NCBI GenBank assembly: GCA_044225555.1 | Contig: JBGAIM010000008.1 | Location: 253,634 to 317,633, forward strand | DNA from: JADLHS01 sp044225555 | GTDB lineage: Bacteria > Verrucomicrobiota > Verrucomicrobiia > Limisphaerales > JADLHS01 | DNA: 64,000 nt | Direction: 5' to 3' | Translations under genes and position numbers: made by a program | Notes under the pieces: generated by a model | The model's input: only the letters and a program-made list of their open reading frames with translations | Told to the model about the DNA's origin: nothing | The model's database searches: none | Part shown: piece after piece, positions 42,601 to 51,127 of the stretch | Layout: the number at the start of each line of letters is the position of its first letter | Position numbering within the stretch: position 1 is the first letter of the stretch

Positions 42601-45600
42601 TTGCCGGTAGCAATGGGGTGGCGGGATCAGCGGACAATAACCCGTTTTCCGCCGCACGCTTTTACCGACCAACCGGTCTGGCCTTCAATGTGGCGGGCAC
42701 GGAGCTCTACGTGGCGGACACCGGCAACCACACCATCCGCAAGTTGTCTGCCGCAGGCATGACGACCATTGGTGGTGTCGGGATTCCGGGGACAACGGAC
42801 AACCCGCCGCGTTTCAACCATCCTACTGGCGTGACGTTGGATGGAGGCAATAATCTGTTTATTGCCGATACTGACAACCATAGCATTCGCCAAAGGACAT
42901 CAGCCGGGGCGGTCAGCACCCTTGCCGGAAGCAGTGGCGTGGCGGGAAGTGCCGATAGTGCTTCCTATCTGAGCGCACGTTTCAGATCGCCCGCAGCCTT
43001 GGCTTTGAGCGCCGATTTCCAGACGCTCTACGTAGCGGATACTGGGAATCAGACGATTCGTAAATTAGTTGCCTCTGGGGTTACCACGGTAGCCGGTCGT
43101 GTCGGTAACAGCGGCAACGTGGATAGCATCGGCACAAACGCTTTCTTCAATTCCCCCGCCAGTCTAACCGTAGATGGCAGCGGCAATGTCTTCATTGCCG
43201 ACACTCAAAATCACCTGATTCGTAAGGGAACGCCGTCTGGAAGTTTTCTGGCCGTTACCAATTTTGCCGGAGGCCTGGATACCTTCGGCGAATACAACGA
43301 TTCCGGCAGCTTCGCCAAACGCGGGATGCCCTACCGCATCGAATCCTACGGCAACGATGCCAATCTCTATCACGTCGTCGTCAATCAAGTGGATCAATTC
43401 GGCTTAGGGAACGGTCGGTGGTTCCCATTTGTCCATCAGACCTTCAATTTTGATTATCCCGGCGGCGGCACGCCACGTATCACCGCCACCCGATTCGTAT
43501 ACAACCTCAGCAACGGCAATCTCACCAACCAGATTGCCTATGGTGAAGTTGCCAACGTCAATCTTGCCAGCCTTTCCGCCCCGACTGACGTGGATGCAAC
43601 GGACACGCAATACCATCACACGCTTTACGCGGCGTTGAGCAACACGAACATTCTCAATCTGCCGGACACGATCAAGCTGACTTCCGATGCTGCCGGGAAC
43701 AACATCGTCCGGGAAAGCAAATCCACCTACAACGCCAACAGCGGCACATTGGCGCTGAAACTCAACCGCATCTGCGCCGGGCAATATGCGACTAATGCCT
43801 ATCCAGAATATGATGATTTCGGGTTGGCGGTGCTCACCGTGAATCCCGTGGGAGTGCAAGCCAAGATCAGTGCCTTTGACACCCTGCACATCTATCCGAA
43901 TGTCACGCGGCTGCGTATCTCGCCCGGCTCAGACTCAGTGAACGACCACATCACCTACACGACCAACGATGTGCGCTCCGGTCTGTTGACCAGTGTCACC
44001 GACCCGATGGGCGTGCGCGTGCAGTACACGTACGACGCCTTCTTCCGCCCAACACAGACCGACAAATATCCCTTGAACGGTTCGGCGGTCTGGGTTCAGC
44101 AAATCTCGTACGCTCCGTTTGGCGTCATCGCTTCCGGTAATGCAGTCAATTACGCGCACACGAAAGTTAACGACGGGGTGGATACGGCCAATGGCGTTGA
44201 AAGCCGCACTTACTTCGACGGTTGGTGGCGTCCAATTCAAACTCGCACCGAAGCCGAAACCGGGAATTATCGAGTTGTTTCCACCGCCTACGATGAACGT
44301 GGCAAATCCTTTGTGATAACTTGGCCACGCTTCGAGGCGAACGCCACTTTCGCCAAGCCCACGGCGCAACCCGCGAGTTTCACTGCTTTTGATCCCATTG
44401 GGCGCGCGGTGCTGACGCGCGGGCGTGTCGAGGCTGCGTTCAACGCCAGCGGTGCTTTTTCCAGCAAGACCGACAGTGCCGGTGATACTACCTCTCCGCT
44501 CGCACCCAAGTTATGGGCCTATACCAATGGCATTGACCCGTGGTGGAGAATTACCACTGATGAAGACGGCAAGGTACGCCGCTACCAACTTGACGCCTTC
44601 GGTCGCAACAAGTTGATTCAAGAGGTAGATGGCAGCAGCAATTACCTCACTGGCTTCAAATACAATCTGGCCGGCGACCTGACACATATTACCAACCACA
44701 TCGGCGAGGCTATTTCTTACGGTCACGACGATTTGGGGAATGTCGTGGCAATGGCGGACCCGCACTTGGGTTACTGGACTTACCGCCGGGACGCCGCCGG
44801 TCGCATCCGCGAACAGGTGGACGGCAAAGGGCAGAAGATCACTTTCACTTTCGGCGCGACGTTGAGCCGCCTCAGCTTGAAACAGGTTTACAACGCCGCC
44901 ACACAATTGGTTTCCACCGCAAGTTACACTTACGATTCCGGCGACATCAATCACACGGTTTACAAAGGACAGTTGTTTCAAATCACAGACAGCGAAGGTT
45001 GGGAAAAGAACGGTTATGATACTCGCGGTCGGTCGGAGAAGACCACGCGGCATCTGAACCTTAACAACCAGGATTACACAACTCGTTTTACTTTCAACGA
45101 CGCTGACAGAGCTACGTCCATTCTTTACCCGAACGCCGGACCGACCATCACCAATGAATATCACCCGGGCGGCGCGCTCAAGCGCGTGGCGCGTGGCGGC
45201 TATGATTATTACACCGCCCCGGCCGCGGGCTTTGACGAATTCGGCAAGGTGTTGCAATTCACCTTCGGCAATGGAGTTACCACCACTCGTAGCAATTATC
45301 CGGTCTCCAAACGGCTTTACACGCTGACTACTCCGGGCGTTTTCAATCGCGAATACCGTTACAGCGCGGCGGACGATGTGACGTATCTCAGCGGTTCGGG
45401 CCTCGCCAACACCACCGTTGCGTATGACAACCTGCATCGCATCAAAACCTACACAGGGCTGAGCGGCAGTTATAATTACGATCCGGTCGGAAACATTACC
45501 ACGCACATTGAGAGCGGCGTTGCAACAAACTTCGCTTACGGCAGCGTGCGCAGACAGGCGGTGAAGTCCGCTTTTGGCAGAGATTATCGCTATGATTTGG

Positions 45601-46916
45601 CCGGCAACATGATCGTGCGGCGTGGTGGCACGACTAATTCGCAGGCGCTCGAATACAACGCGGAAAACCGGCTTGTTCGCTTTTCTCAAGTAGGCAGCGT
45701 GGCGGTTGAATACGGTTATGCTACCGGCGGTCAGCGATTGTGGCGGCGCTCCTACGTTACCAATACAAACAGTCCCAAGTTGCAAGTCTGGATTGGTAAC
45801 TTTTACGAGGAAAAAGACGGTAAAATTTTATTCCATGTTTTTGCCGATGGACAGCGCGTTTGCACCTTTGAGCGCGATTCGATCCTGAATGGTGGCAGCG
45901 GGACGGGCACCAATTATGTCGGTTACTATTATCATCAAGACCACCTTGGCTCATCCAGTGTTCTCAGCGACTACGCGGGCAGTCTCAAAGAGTTGAACGT
46001 GTGGTATCCATTCGGGCGCACGCAGACGAACAATCCCACTGCTGCGTTCAAGGTTTCTCACAGATTTACGGGACAGATTCAAGACGAAGAAACCGGTCTT
46101 TACTACTACAACGCCCGCTACTACGACCCAGAGCTTGGGCGGTTCATTCAGCCGGATACGATTATTTCCGACCTGAGCAATCCGCAGAGCTTCAACCGCT
46201 ACACGTACGTCCTCAACAACCCGCTCAAATACACCGATCCAAGCGGACATCAAAACGAAGCGGCAGCAGCGCCGAAGGTATCCTTCTGGGACAAAGCAAA
46301 GATGCACTTGATGATGCTGGATCCCAAAAACCAAGGGCAGCCGATGATGATTTCCGGCCCCGCGTTTGAGAAAGCGCAGCAGGAGCAAAAGAAAGCAGCA
46401 CAAGCAATTCAAGCTGCGAAACAGCAGATCATCCAGGCTGAAAAGATGACGCCGGAGGGAATCGTGAAAGATGCCCTTAAAAAGGAGCTTGCTCGGGGAC
46501 AAAACAAAGACGTAATTACCACCGAACCACCGTCAGGATTAGAAAAAGCCGCTGAAAAAATTGCGGAACAGGCCATTGATACTGCGGTGGACGAGGCTGG
46601 CAAGCAGGCTGAACCGAAGGGCGGAACATACAAGCTTGTTGACCCGGAAACTGGGCAAGTGAAACGGACCGGGCGAACAAGCGACTTGGAAAAACGAGAG
46701 ACACAGCACGGTCAGAATAAAGAAACAAGCGGCCTGCAATTTGAAGTGGATAGGCGAACAGATGATTATGCAGAACAGCGTGGCCGCGAGCATGTGATCT
46801 ACGAGCAACATCCAGAAGCGAAAGCGGAAAACGGTGGTTTGAACAAGATTAGGCCCATCAGCCCGAGCAATCCGAAAAAACCACAGTATATTGATGCTGC
46901 CAAGAAAGTGGAGTGA
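39624..46916 (+). CDS. RHS-repeat polymorphic toxin with SpvB, FG-GAP and NHL domains
   Basis: About 2430 residues from ATG 39624; the open frame begins 16 codons earlier. Order: signal peptide (STVAAVVLLAGGQLALAQA); SpvB-like region (to about 40700, GSFGYSVPIAGAPGRNGSEP); FG-GAP/VCBS units (about 40740-42000, repeating D-NGDG-PDRV); NHL beta-propeller units (about 42300-43230, NLYVADTANHVIRKITPAG); RHS/YD repeats (about 43950-46000); the RHS core at about 46098-46250 (YYNARYYDPELGRFIQPDT and NRYTYVLNNPLKYTDPSGH). The C-terminal tip (about 46620-46916) reads GTYKLVDPETGQVKRTGRTS, DLEKRETQHG and RRTDDYAEQRGREHVIYEQ, resembling a GIY-YIG/URI-type toxin nuclease. The Imm26-like gene follows by 11 bases. 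Confidence 0.85.
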   Translation: MKSLFLERCISTVAAVVLLAGGQLALAQAPGNNGAPSSQVQSESGALITQRAEHKTDLFTGSFGYSVPIAGAPGRNGSEPGLALMYSSSGDNGWCGVGWALEVGYIERNTKDGFPILYDASSPPLPIKQYDSAKGFLLNLFGKTLKLLNSGANEYRAETDTSFLRCQFDTTNNRWDVYDKSGTVYRFGYTARVLNPNSGWTANYTGTFRWALEEIITATGERTTVTYQTHSTSDVGTARVLYPDTISYNGHTNWNGYTANQAPTHTIQFGLQPRTDTRISYRSGFRVVQDMRLTNIVCQANGQNVRRYALEYDYSAATKRSRLVRVRTFGADNSSELPVQLFHYQDKPLTFAPKVKWKDLAVPTPSISERDSVGSTYTDLFDLDGDGLPDRVRWDSAVTPNRYLVQRNLGLAANGTEGAFAPAEFAFGPTSSGNFPAGAAWSAGNSLRVRIMDINGDGRPDRLGDDSTYMTAGTPPYNHFGVQLNAGNGFTADQSWPVEVQSSSYYYAIDTFTGDINAGRASLLDINGDGIPDRVMMALSAPWNYFHVQFGTGTGFAPMRRFGPLTSQGKTSSLLWSGVETPYIHMVDINGDGLVDRVMLPLGTNPSFPDNPVQDATLNKFVVEFNNGYGFEAQDWTGVYAQYSGLTPHYANVQKFPWVGLLDLNGDGLPDRVMPNAADSTKTTWLLFRNNGSGFDTVSNVVSGIDIQNAVNANNENWFGLYGVGDQTRMPYVNGHTITAMLDMNGDGLLDRVMADYPYANNPFSTPFYGLWVQTNSGPFPDLLSAASNGIGGVLTVAYKPSTAWDNRQDSTDVNSGKLLPFPVQTVASVTENDGVNTNRTTTYIYSGGFYDGSRHEFAGFAKVTETDASNRQQVYFYHQGGGQDRMALGGYADGSTNSARFNQPSGIARDGAGNLYVADTANHVIRKITPAGVVTTIAGSPGQAGVTNATGTAARFNHPTGILYTGGYLYVADTDNHSIRLINLTGNQVTTFAGSNGVAGSADNNPFSAARFYRPTGLAFNVAGTELYVADTGNHTIRKLSAAGMTTIGGVGIPGTTDNPPRFNHPTGVTLDGGNNLFIADTDNHSIRQRTSAGAVSTLAGSSGVAGSADSASYLSARFRSPAALALSADFQTLYVADTGNQTIRKLVASGVTTVAGRVGNSGNVDSIGTNAFFNSPASLTVDGSGNVFIADTQNHLIRKGTPSGSFLAVTNFAGGLDTFGEYNDSGSFAKRGMPYRIESYGNDANLYHVVVNQVDQFGLGNGRWFPFVHQTFNFDYPGGGTPRITATRFVYNLSNGNLTNQIAYGEVANVNLASLSAPTDVDATDTQYHHTLYAALSNTNILNLPDTIKLTSDAAGNNIVRESKSTYNANSGTLALKLNRICAGQYATNAYPEYDDFGLAVLTVNPVGVQAKISAFDTLHIYPNVTRLRISPGSDSVNDHITYTTNDVRSGLLTSVTDPMGVRVQYTYDAFFRPTQTDKYPLNGSAVWVQQISYAPFGVIASGNAVNYAHTKVNDGVDTANGVESRTYFDGWWRPIQTRTEAETGNYRVVSTAYDERGKSFVITWPRFEANATFAKPTAQPASFTAFDPIGRAVLTRGRVEAAFNASGAFSSKTDSAGDTTSPLAPKLWAYTNGIDPWWRITTDEDGKVRRYQLDAFGRNKLIQEVDGSSNYLTGFKYNLAGDLTHITNHIGEAISYGHDDLGNVVAMADPHLGYWTYRRDAAGRIREQVDGKGQKITFTFGATLSRLSLKQVYNAATQLVSTASYTYDSGDINHTVYKGQLFQITDSEGWEKNGYDTRGRSEKTTRHLNLNNQDYTTRFTFNDADRATSILYPNAGPTITNEYHPGGALKRVARGGYDYYTAPAAGFDEFGKVLQFTFGNGVTTTRSNYPVSKRLYTLTTPGVFNREYRYSAADDVTYLSGSGLANTTVAYDNLHRIKTYTGLSGSYNYDPVGNITTHIESGVATNFAYGSVRRQAVKSAFGRDYRYDLAGNMIVRRGGTTNSQALEYNAENRLVRFSQVGSVAVEYGYATGGQRLWRRSYVTNTNSPKLQVWIGNFYEEKDGKILFHVFADGQRVCTFERDSILNGGSGTGTNYVGYYYHQDHLGSSSVLSDYAGSLKELNVWYPFGRTQTNNPTAAFKVSHRFTGQIQDEETGLYYYNARYYDPELGRFIQPDTIISDLSNPQSFNRYTYVLNNPLKYTDPSGHQNEAAAAPKVSFWDKAKMHLMMLDPKNQGQPMMISGPAFEKAQQEQKKAAQAIQAAKQQIIQAEKMTPEGIVKDALKKELARGQNKDVITTEPPSGLEKAAEKIAEQAIDTAVDEAGKQAEPKGGTYKLVDPETGQVKRTGRTSDLEKRETQHGQNKETSGLQFEVDRRTDDYAEQRGREHVIYEQHPEAKAENGGLNKIRPISPSNPKKPQYIDAAKKVE

Positions 46917-46927
46917 ACTAAAGCGCG

Positions 46928-47422
46928 ATGAAAAAGAAGCCAGCCCATCCAGAGGGAACCTGCTTTGTTCTTCCATTGCGAGATGGAGACTACGCCCGCG
47001 GCGTAGTGGCTCGCACGAATGGAAAGGGAGCTATGTTTGGTTATTTTTTTGGACCAAGGCTCAAGAGTCCTGCACTTGCCGTTGTTGACCACACGTTGCA
47101 CCCGAAAAACGCGGTCCTTGTCGGCAAGTTTGGCGACTTGGGGCTGCTGGAAGAGAAATGGCAGGCTATTGGAAAAATTACCCCTTGGTCTAGGACTGAC
47201 TGGCCGATGCCACCATTATGCCGCATTGATAAAATGGCTGGGGCCGCTTTCATCAGCCACTACGACGAGGACACTTTCAGATGCGTGAAAGAGGTAAGGG
47301 TGAAGCTCGACGAAATCAAACCGGATAGCTTTCCTCAAGACGGCCTTTTGGGCTACGTTGCGGCTGAAATAGTGGTCACCAAAGCTTTGGCAAATGAAGG
47401 TAAACAGAATGGCAACAAATGA
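46928..47422 (+). CDS. Imm26-type immunity protein
   Basis: A 164-residue cytoplasmic protein starting 11 bases after the RHS toxin. The N-terminus CFVLPLRDGDYARGVVARTN followed by KGAMFGYFFGPRL is the Imm26 family style (a G-D-x-x-x-x-P-L-x-D-x-G-Y-x-x-G-R-V pattern). Immunity proteins neutralise the toxin tip encoded just upstream, protecting the producer and its kin. The position is exactly that of a cognate immunity gene. Binding to this particular toxin is inferred. Confidence 0.75.
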   Translation: MKKKPAHPEGTCFVLPLRDGDYARGVVARTNGKGAMFGYFFGPRLKSPALAVVDHTLHPKNAVLVGKFGDLGLLEEKWQAIGKITPWSRTDWPMPPLCRIDKMAGAAFISHYDEDTFRCVKEVRVKLDEIKPDSFPQDGLLGYVAAEIVVTKALANEGKQNGNK

Positions 47423-47735
47423 TCAAGATGGCGAGTCGCAGGCTGTTCTGGTGCATTTGGACGCGGCGGGTTTGCCGGACGATGTTTATGAAAACTTTGA
47501 CGTGGCGACTCTCGAAGATCGGCTGAACGAGGTATTAAGCACTGGGGCGTTCGGTATGTTTGATGGAACTGAGTCGGGGCCGGGAGAAACGATACTGTTC
47601 CTTTACGGTCCAGACGCCGAGAAACTGTTTGCTGGGATTGAAGGAGTTCTCCGAAGCTATCCCTTGTGTCGTGGAGCCAAAGTCGAAATTCGGGCTGGTG
47701 GACTTGGCGCAAATTGTCGAGTGGTTCGACTTTAG
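47409..47735 (+). CDS. Small protein next to the immunity gene (possible second immunity factor)
   Basis: A 108-residue protein from ATG 47409, overlapping the Imm26-like gene by 14 bases. It reads as a globular alpha/beta protein: AVLVHLDAAGLPDDVYENFD, then VATLEDRLNEVLSTGAFGMF and ETILFLYGPDAEKLFAGIEG, ending GANCRVVRL. Small proteins of this style commonly accompany Imm26 genes, so it may be a second immunity factor or co-immunity protein. I cannot name the family. Confidence 0.6.
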   Translation: MATNDQDGESQAVLVHLDAAGLPDDVYENFDVATLEDRLNEVLSTGAFGMFDGTESGPGETILFLYGPDAEKLFAGIEGVLRSYPLCRGAKVEIRAGGLGANCRVVRL

Positions 47736-47813
47736 CTGTGGTCGCCAAAGCGGGGCAATTGCAATTCAGATTGAGATCGCAAAATTGCTGGTAAATCCTA
47801 AATTAAGTAAAGG

Positions 47814-48491
47814 ATGCTAAAAACATTGCTCATAATTGGGAGCCTTTGGTTCAGTGGAAACAGAGTTCTTGCGACAGGCAGCGTTTATTTTATCAATTCA
47901 TCCCTAACTTTTATCACCACAAATGGCACAGGAGGAGGCGGTTTGATGTCGGGTAGCTCTGGCTCATTTTATTTCGGATTATTCATCGCCCCCAATGGAA
48001 TAACTGATACGGACATTTTGGATCCGATTTGGACTTTTACAGGAGTCTATGCGACCAACACATCACCGGGCCTTCTGACCGGTGGCCCCTTGGCATTGGT
48101 AAACGGCTGGGAACCCGGAACCACCAAATCGTACACGGTAGCAGGTTGGTCAGCCAATCTTGGCCACGATTGGTCTTTAATTAGCAGTCAACTAGACGAC
48201 GGTTCATGGATTGAAAACGGCTTTTTTGGTCAATCAGCCATCGGTTCGGCAACAGCTGGCGGCAGGCTTCCGAGCGGAATTATTCGGCTGCCGCCTCCGT
48301 TGTTCGCTTTGGAATTTGCCGGTAGCTCATTAAATACCGGTTTTTCGTTAAATGAAGTTCCCGAACCAAATGCTTCTTCAATGTCGGTCCTTGGATTGGT
48401 CGTCACTTATTTCTTTGGTTCACGTAAGTTATCAGCAGCTTCTCGCCGAACGTTTCTGACACGAAGCAAAGCTCGGCTATACTCAAACTAA
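47814..48491 (+). CDS. PEP-CTERM anchor protein
   Basis: A 225-residue secreted protein. A signal peptide (LKTLLIIGSLWFSGNRVLA) is followed by a Gly/Ser/Thr-rich beta-type domain and a C-terminal sorting signal: NEVPEPNASSMSVLGLVVTY then FFGSRKL. The VPEP motif plus TM plus Arg/Lys is the PEP-CTERM signal recognised by exosortase, but about 20 further residues follow the TM, which is longer than usual. It would be exported and cleaved into the matrix or surface. Confidence 0.7.
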   Translation: MLKTLLIIGSLWFSGNRVLATGSVYFINSSLTFITTNGTGGGGLMSGSSGSFYFGLFIAPNGITDTDILDPIWTFTGVYATNTSPGLLTGGPLALVNGWEPGTTKSYTVAGWSANLGHDWSLISSQLDDGSWIENGFFGQSAIGSATAGGRLPSGIIRLPPPLFALEFAGSSLNTGFSLNEVPEPNASSMSVLGLVVTYFFGSRKLSAASRRTFLTRSKARLYSN

Positions 48492-48558
48492 ACATCCCAC
48501 CAGCTTACCCGCTTTGGCCTAGCATTCCGGTCAACACAGAAACGTGGTTGGGAATTTT

Positions 48559-49566
48559 TTATTTGGCATGTCTAATCATTCCATGCTTCTGATTTTGGGA
48601 ATGTCGAAGGAGGAAAAACAAAGCGACTCCCGACAGCGCGAACACGCCTGGCTCCGGTACAGTCGTAACATCGGCGAATAAAAGGTAGCTTGGGCCTATT
48701 GAAGTAGTGGCAAACTCATCCATAAACTCACCCGTAGTGCCATCGTAACGCAGTACCGAACTGCTCCAACTTGACGCAACGTAGAGATTTCCGTCGGGCC
48801 CAAAAGCCAAGCCGAATGGAGCCAACAGGCCACCACCAGAAGCAAAATCATCAATGTACGCTCCAGTGATTCCGTTGTAGCGGCGTACTACATTTTCCGC
48901 AAAAACACTCACATACAAATTCCCATCAGGGCCGAACAACAGGTCGCCAGGCCCCTGCATATCTGACGTGCTCACAGTAGGAATAAATGTTCCTAGTGAA
49001 TTCCCGTTTTGTCCGTCGAACTTGAGTACCTCAAAACTCCCGTAAGTGCCGTTGAAGTTCCCGATATAGAAGTCACCATCAGGGCCGAACCTCATGCCGG
49101 AAGGGGCAAAAAGACCACCACTTCCCGAAGGTATAAAAGTGTTGAGTGACTCTCCCGTAAGACCGTTGTACCGTCTTATGGACGTCGGTTCTAAACCAGG
49201 AAACCCGCTTCCTCCATAGGCAGCGTATAAATCCCCATCAGGACCAAAAAGAATGGTGCTGCCGCTAAAAGTGGAAGGCACGAAATCGCCAATATACGCA
49301 CCAGTCGTCGCGTCGAACTGATGGACGGGACCAAGATACGACCACTGAGCCACGAAGAACCTGCCATCAGGACTTAGAGCCATACTAGATTGTCCCCCAA
49401 ACCCCAAGGCAAAATGGTCAACAAAAGTGCCGGTTGTGGCATTGAAGCGCTCAATGGCGGAATTCGCATTGCCTACATAGAGCAACATCTCCGCCTGCGT
49501 CGAAGTTGCGAGCGAGGCAAGGAACAGGATTGAGGTTATGCGAAGAACTTGAAGGCGCGGTTGCAT
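48559..49566 (-). CDS. PEP-CTERM protein with a beta-propeller
   Basis: A 335-residue secreted protein. The signal peptide (ITSILFLASLATSTQA) precedes a beta-propeller with repeated blades of the form LLFGPDGNLYVSVFAENVVR and AFGPDGNLYVASSWSSSVLR, as in NHL/SMP-30-type propellers. The C-terminus TTVPEPGVFALSGVALFFLL then RHSQNQKHG is a good PEP-CTERM signal. It is convergent with the preceding PEP-CTERM gene, so the two share a short 3' gap. Confidence 0.78.
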   Translation of the reverse strand: MQPRLQVLRITSILFLASLATSTQAEMLLYVGNANSAIERFNATTGTFVDHFALGFGGQSSMALSPDGRFFVAQWSYLGPVHQFDATTGAYIGDFVPSTFSGSTILFGPDGDLYAAYGGSGFPGLEPTSIRRYNGLTGESLNTFIPSGSGGLFAPSGMRFGPDGDFYIGNFNGTYGSFEVLKFDGQNGNSLGTFIPTVSTSDMQGPGDLLFGPDGNLYVSVFAENVVRRYNGITGAYIDDFASGGGLLAPFGLAFGPDGNLYVASSWSSSVLRYDGTTGEFMDEFATTSIGPSYLLFADVTTVPEPGVFALSGVALFFLLRHSQNQKHGMIRHAK

Positions 49567-49621
49567 TTTTCTCGTCTGTATTCCTAGTTGAATTGGAGTT
49601 TAAGGCCCTGTCTCGTTTTGG

Positions 49622-49825
49622 TCAAAAGTCAAAAAGGTCTTTGAGTGAAACACGGAGTGCCTTGGCAATGCGCTCACAACCTTCAACTGAAGGAGCATTT
49701 ATTCCCCGCTCCACCAAACTAATGAAGTCCAAGGAATAATCCGTCGCTTCCGCGAGGGCCTCTTGTGTCATCTTGGCTTTCTGTCGCAGCCCTGCAATTC
49801 TTTGACCGAGTCGCTTTTTTACCAC
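49622..49825 (-). CDS. Small XRE-family HTH regulator
   Basis: A 67-residue protein with a GTG start. It is a single Cro/C1-type helix-turn-helix: LGQRIAGLRQKAKMTQEALA, then EATDYSLDFISLVERGINAP and SVEGCERIAKALRVSLKDLF. The gene is divergent from the small gene at 49896, and the gap holds two copies of TTAAACTACG that could be its operator. Such regulators commonly control conjugative or restriction genes. Confidence 0.85.
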   Translation of the reverse strand: MVKKRLGQRIAGLRQKAKMTQEALAEATDYSLDFISLVERGINAPSVEGCERIAKALRVSLKDLFDF

Positions 49826-49829
49826 GTAA

Positions 49830-49875
49830 TTAAACTACGGACTTGCTGCGCCACCGTGAACCGAGTTAAACTACG
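49830..49875. promoter_or_regulatory. Candidate XRE operator, two TTAAACTACG sites
   Basis: TTAAACTACG occurs at 49830-49839 and 49866-49875, 36 bases apart, in the 70-base gap between the divergent XRE gene and the gene at 49896. The first copy lies within a CGTA-N7-TACG dyad. Spacing and position fit an autoregulatory operator that controls both directions. No binding data exist. Confidence 0.5.
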
Positions 49876-49895
49876 TGTTGAAAAGATAAGGTGAT

Positions 49896-50144
49896 ATGAA
49901 TCTGAAACGCCGCCCCTGCTCACCTCGCCGTAATCTTCACCTTCTTGACTCGCTGGACGAAGCCGAAGATTCCTGCGCCAGCATTGCCGCGTTGGCGCAT
50001 TTACTCCGTCTTGATCCCTCCGAAGTTACCCATCGCGTTGGCACGTTGCTCCAACGCGAGGCCGACAAATTGCAAAACTCATTACTCGAACTGACCCGCC
50101 ACACGCGGCCCAAACGCAAGGCGGGAGGTTTTTCCAAAAAGTAG
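49896..50144 (+). CDS. Small protein, possible HTH, start of the 49.9-51.5 kb gene run
   Basis: An 82-residue protein with AAGGTGAT before its ATG. The middle (EAEDSCASIAALAHLLRLDP, then SEVTHRVGTLLQREADKLQN) looks like a short helical bundle or winged-helix fragment; the C-terminus is basic (HTRPKRKAGGFSKK). I recognise no family. It begins a run of five small genes on the plus strand, just after the XRE gene. Confidence 0.55.
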   Translation: MNLKRRPCSPRRNLHLLDSLDEAEDSCASIAALAHLLRLDPSEVTHRVGTLLQREADKLQNSLLELTRHTRPKRKAGGFSKK

Positions 50145-50171
50145 CGCGGCTGTCTTGGTGGGGAGTGATTT

Positions 50172-50399
50172 ATGGCTGGGCTTGATTTAGCGATAGAACT
50201 GAGCCGTAAACAAGTTATTGCGGCGGCGGAAAGTAAATTGTCGCGTCCGTTAACTGAAAGTGAACGGGCAGGCATCGAGCGCATTGGTTCATTGTTACGT
50301 CTCGAATCTCTTGGCCGGGTGTTCAACTCCACGACTTGCACATCCGCCGAAGTGTTGGCGAGCCTGGCTCATTTTGCCCAACAGAAGGAACATGACTAA
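50172..50399 (+). CDS. Small hypothetical protein
   Basis: A 75-residue helical protein (LAIELSRKQVIAAAESKLSR, then PLTESERAGIERIGSLLRLE). No membrane segment or known motif is visible. It is 27 bases after the preceding gene and 17 before the next, so it is probably part of one transcript. Confidence 0.5.
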   Translation: MAGLDLAIELSRKQVIAAAESKLSRPLTESERAGIERIGSLLRLESLGRVFNSTTCTSAEVLASLAHFAQQKEHD

Positions 50400-50416
50400 C
50401 AGGCCAATTTTCCAGT

Positions 50417-50785
50417 ATGGATAACATGGAGGAAGTCGGCAGAAGTCTTTTCGCAAAGGTGCAACGGCGCATGGCTGAGGAAGCGGAGCGGGATTCGATT
50501 GGAAAAGGCATCACTACCGGGAATACAGAACGCTACGACCGGATATTCGCATTATGGGTCGGTCTGCAAAAAGCGATGCAACATTGCTGGGGCAATGAAA
50601 CCCGGGAGACTACACACATGCCTTGGGATTGCGGGGACGCACGCGTCCAAAAGGCGTGGGACTTGCTCACCCATCCCCGCAATGAAGTGGCTCTGGAAAT
50701 TCTCAGCCATCAGTTGCCCGAAAGCGCCTCACTGAAAATCGCGCAAAAGGCGTTGCAAGTGTGTCGCGAGCGAGCCAAGAATTGA
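50417..50785 (+). CDS. Hypothetical cytoplasmic protein
   Basis: A 122-residue protein, mostly helical, starting MDNMEEVGRSLFAKVQRRMA. A conserved-looking central part reads ALWVGLQKAMQHCWGNETRE, then MPWDCGDARVQKAWDLLTHP. I do not recognise it. It precedes two small membrane proteins and ends 14 bases before the first. Confidence 0.5.
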   Translation: MDNMEEVGRSLFAKVQRRMAEEAERDSIGKGITTGNTERYDRIFALWVGLQKAMQHCWGNETRETTHMPWDCGDARVQKAWDLLTHPRNEVALEILSHQLPESASLKIAQKALQVCRERAKN

Positions 50786-50799
50786 CCCACAACCCGTGA

Positions 50800-51117
50800 A
50801 TGAAACGATTCAGCCAAAACAAGAGTGATGGCGCTGGCGGGCCGCCGGCCCGAAAATCCAGCCGTGGCTGGATGCTCGCGCTGGTTCTTCCGGTCTGTTT
50901 TGCGTTCTGGTTTGTCACTGCGCCCGCGAGCATGGCGGTGCAGCGGATTGCCGCAGGTTGCGGCAACGGGACCATTTCCCGACTCGTGATTCGCGCGGCA
51001 GATTCGTACGTAGCCCCGATGGTTTCGTTTTACAAGTTTCCAACGGCAAAACGGTATAATGATTTCATGACGGACTGGTGGTGCGAATTTTTGCAAGCAC
51101 CCGAAACAACTCCCTGA
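50800..51117 (+). CDS. Small membrane protein
   Basis: A 105-residue protein with a basic N-terminus, one TM helix (WMLALVLPVCFAFWFVTAP), and a small extracytoplasmic part (SFYKFPTAKRYNDFMTDWWC). No family is recognisable. It is followed by another membrane protein gene 10 bases later. Confidence 0.5.
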   Translation: MKRFSQNKSDGAGGPPARKSSRGWMLALVLPVCFAFWFVTAPASMAVQRIAAGCGNGTISRLVIRAADSYVAPMVSFYKFPTAKRYNDFMTDWWCEFLQAPETTP

Positions 51118-51127
51118 TGATTTGAAG

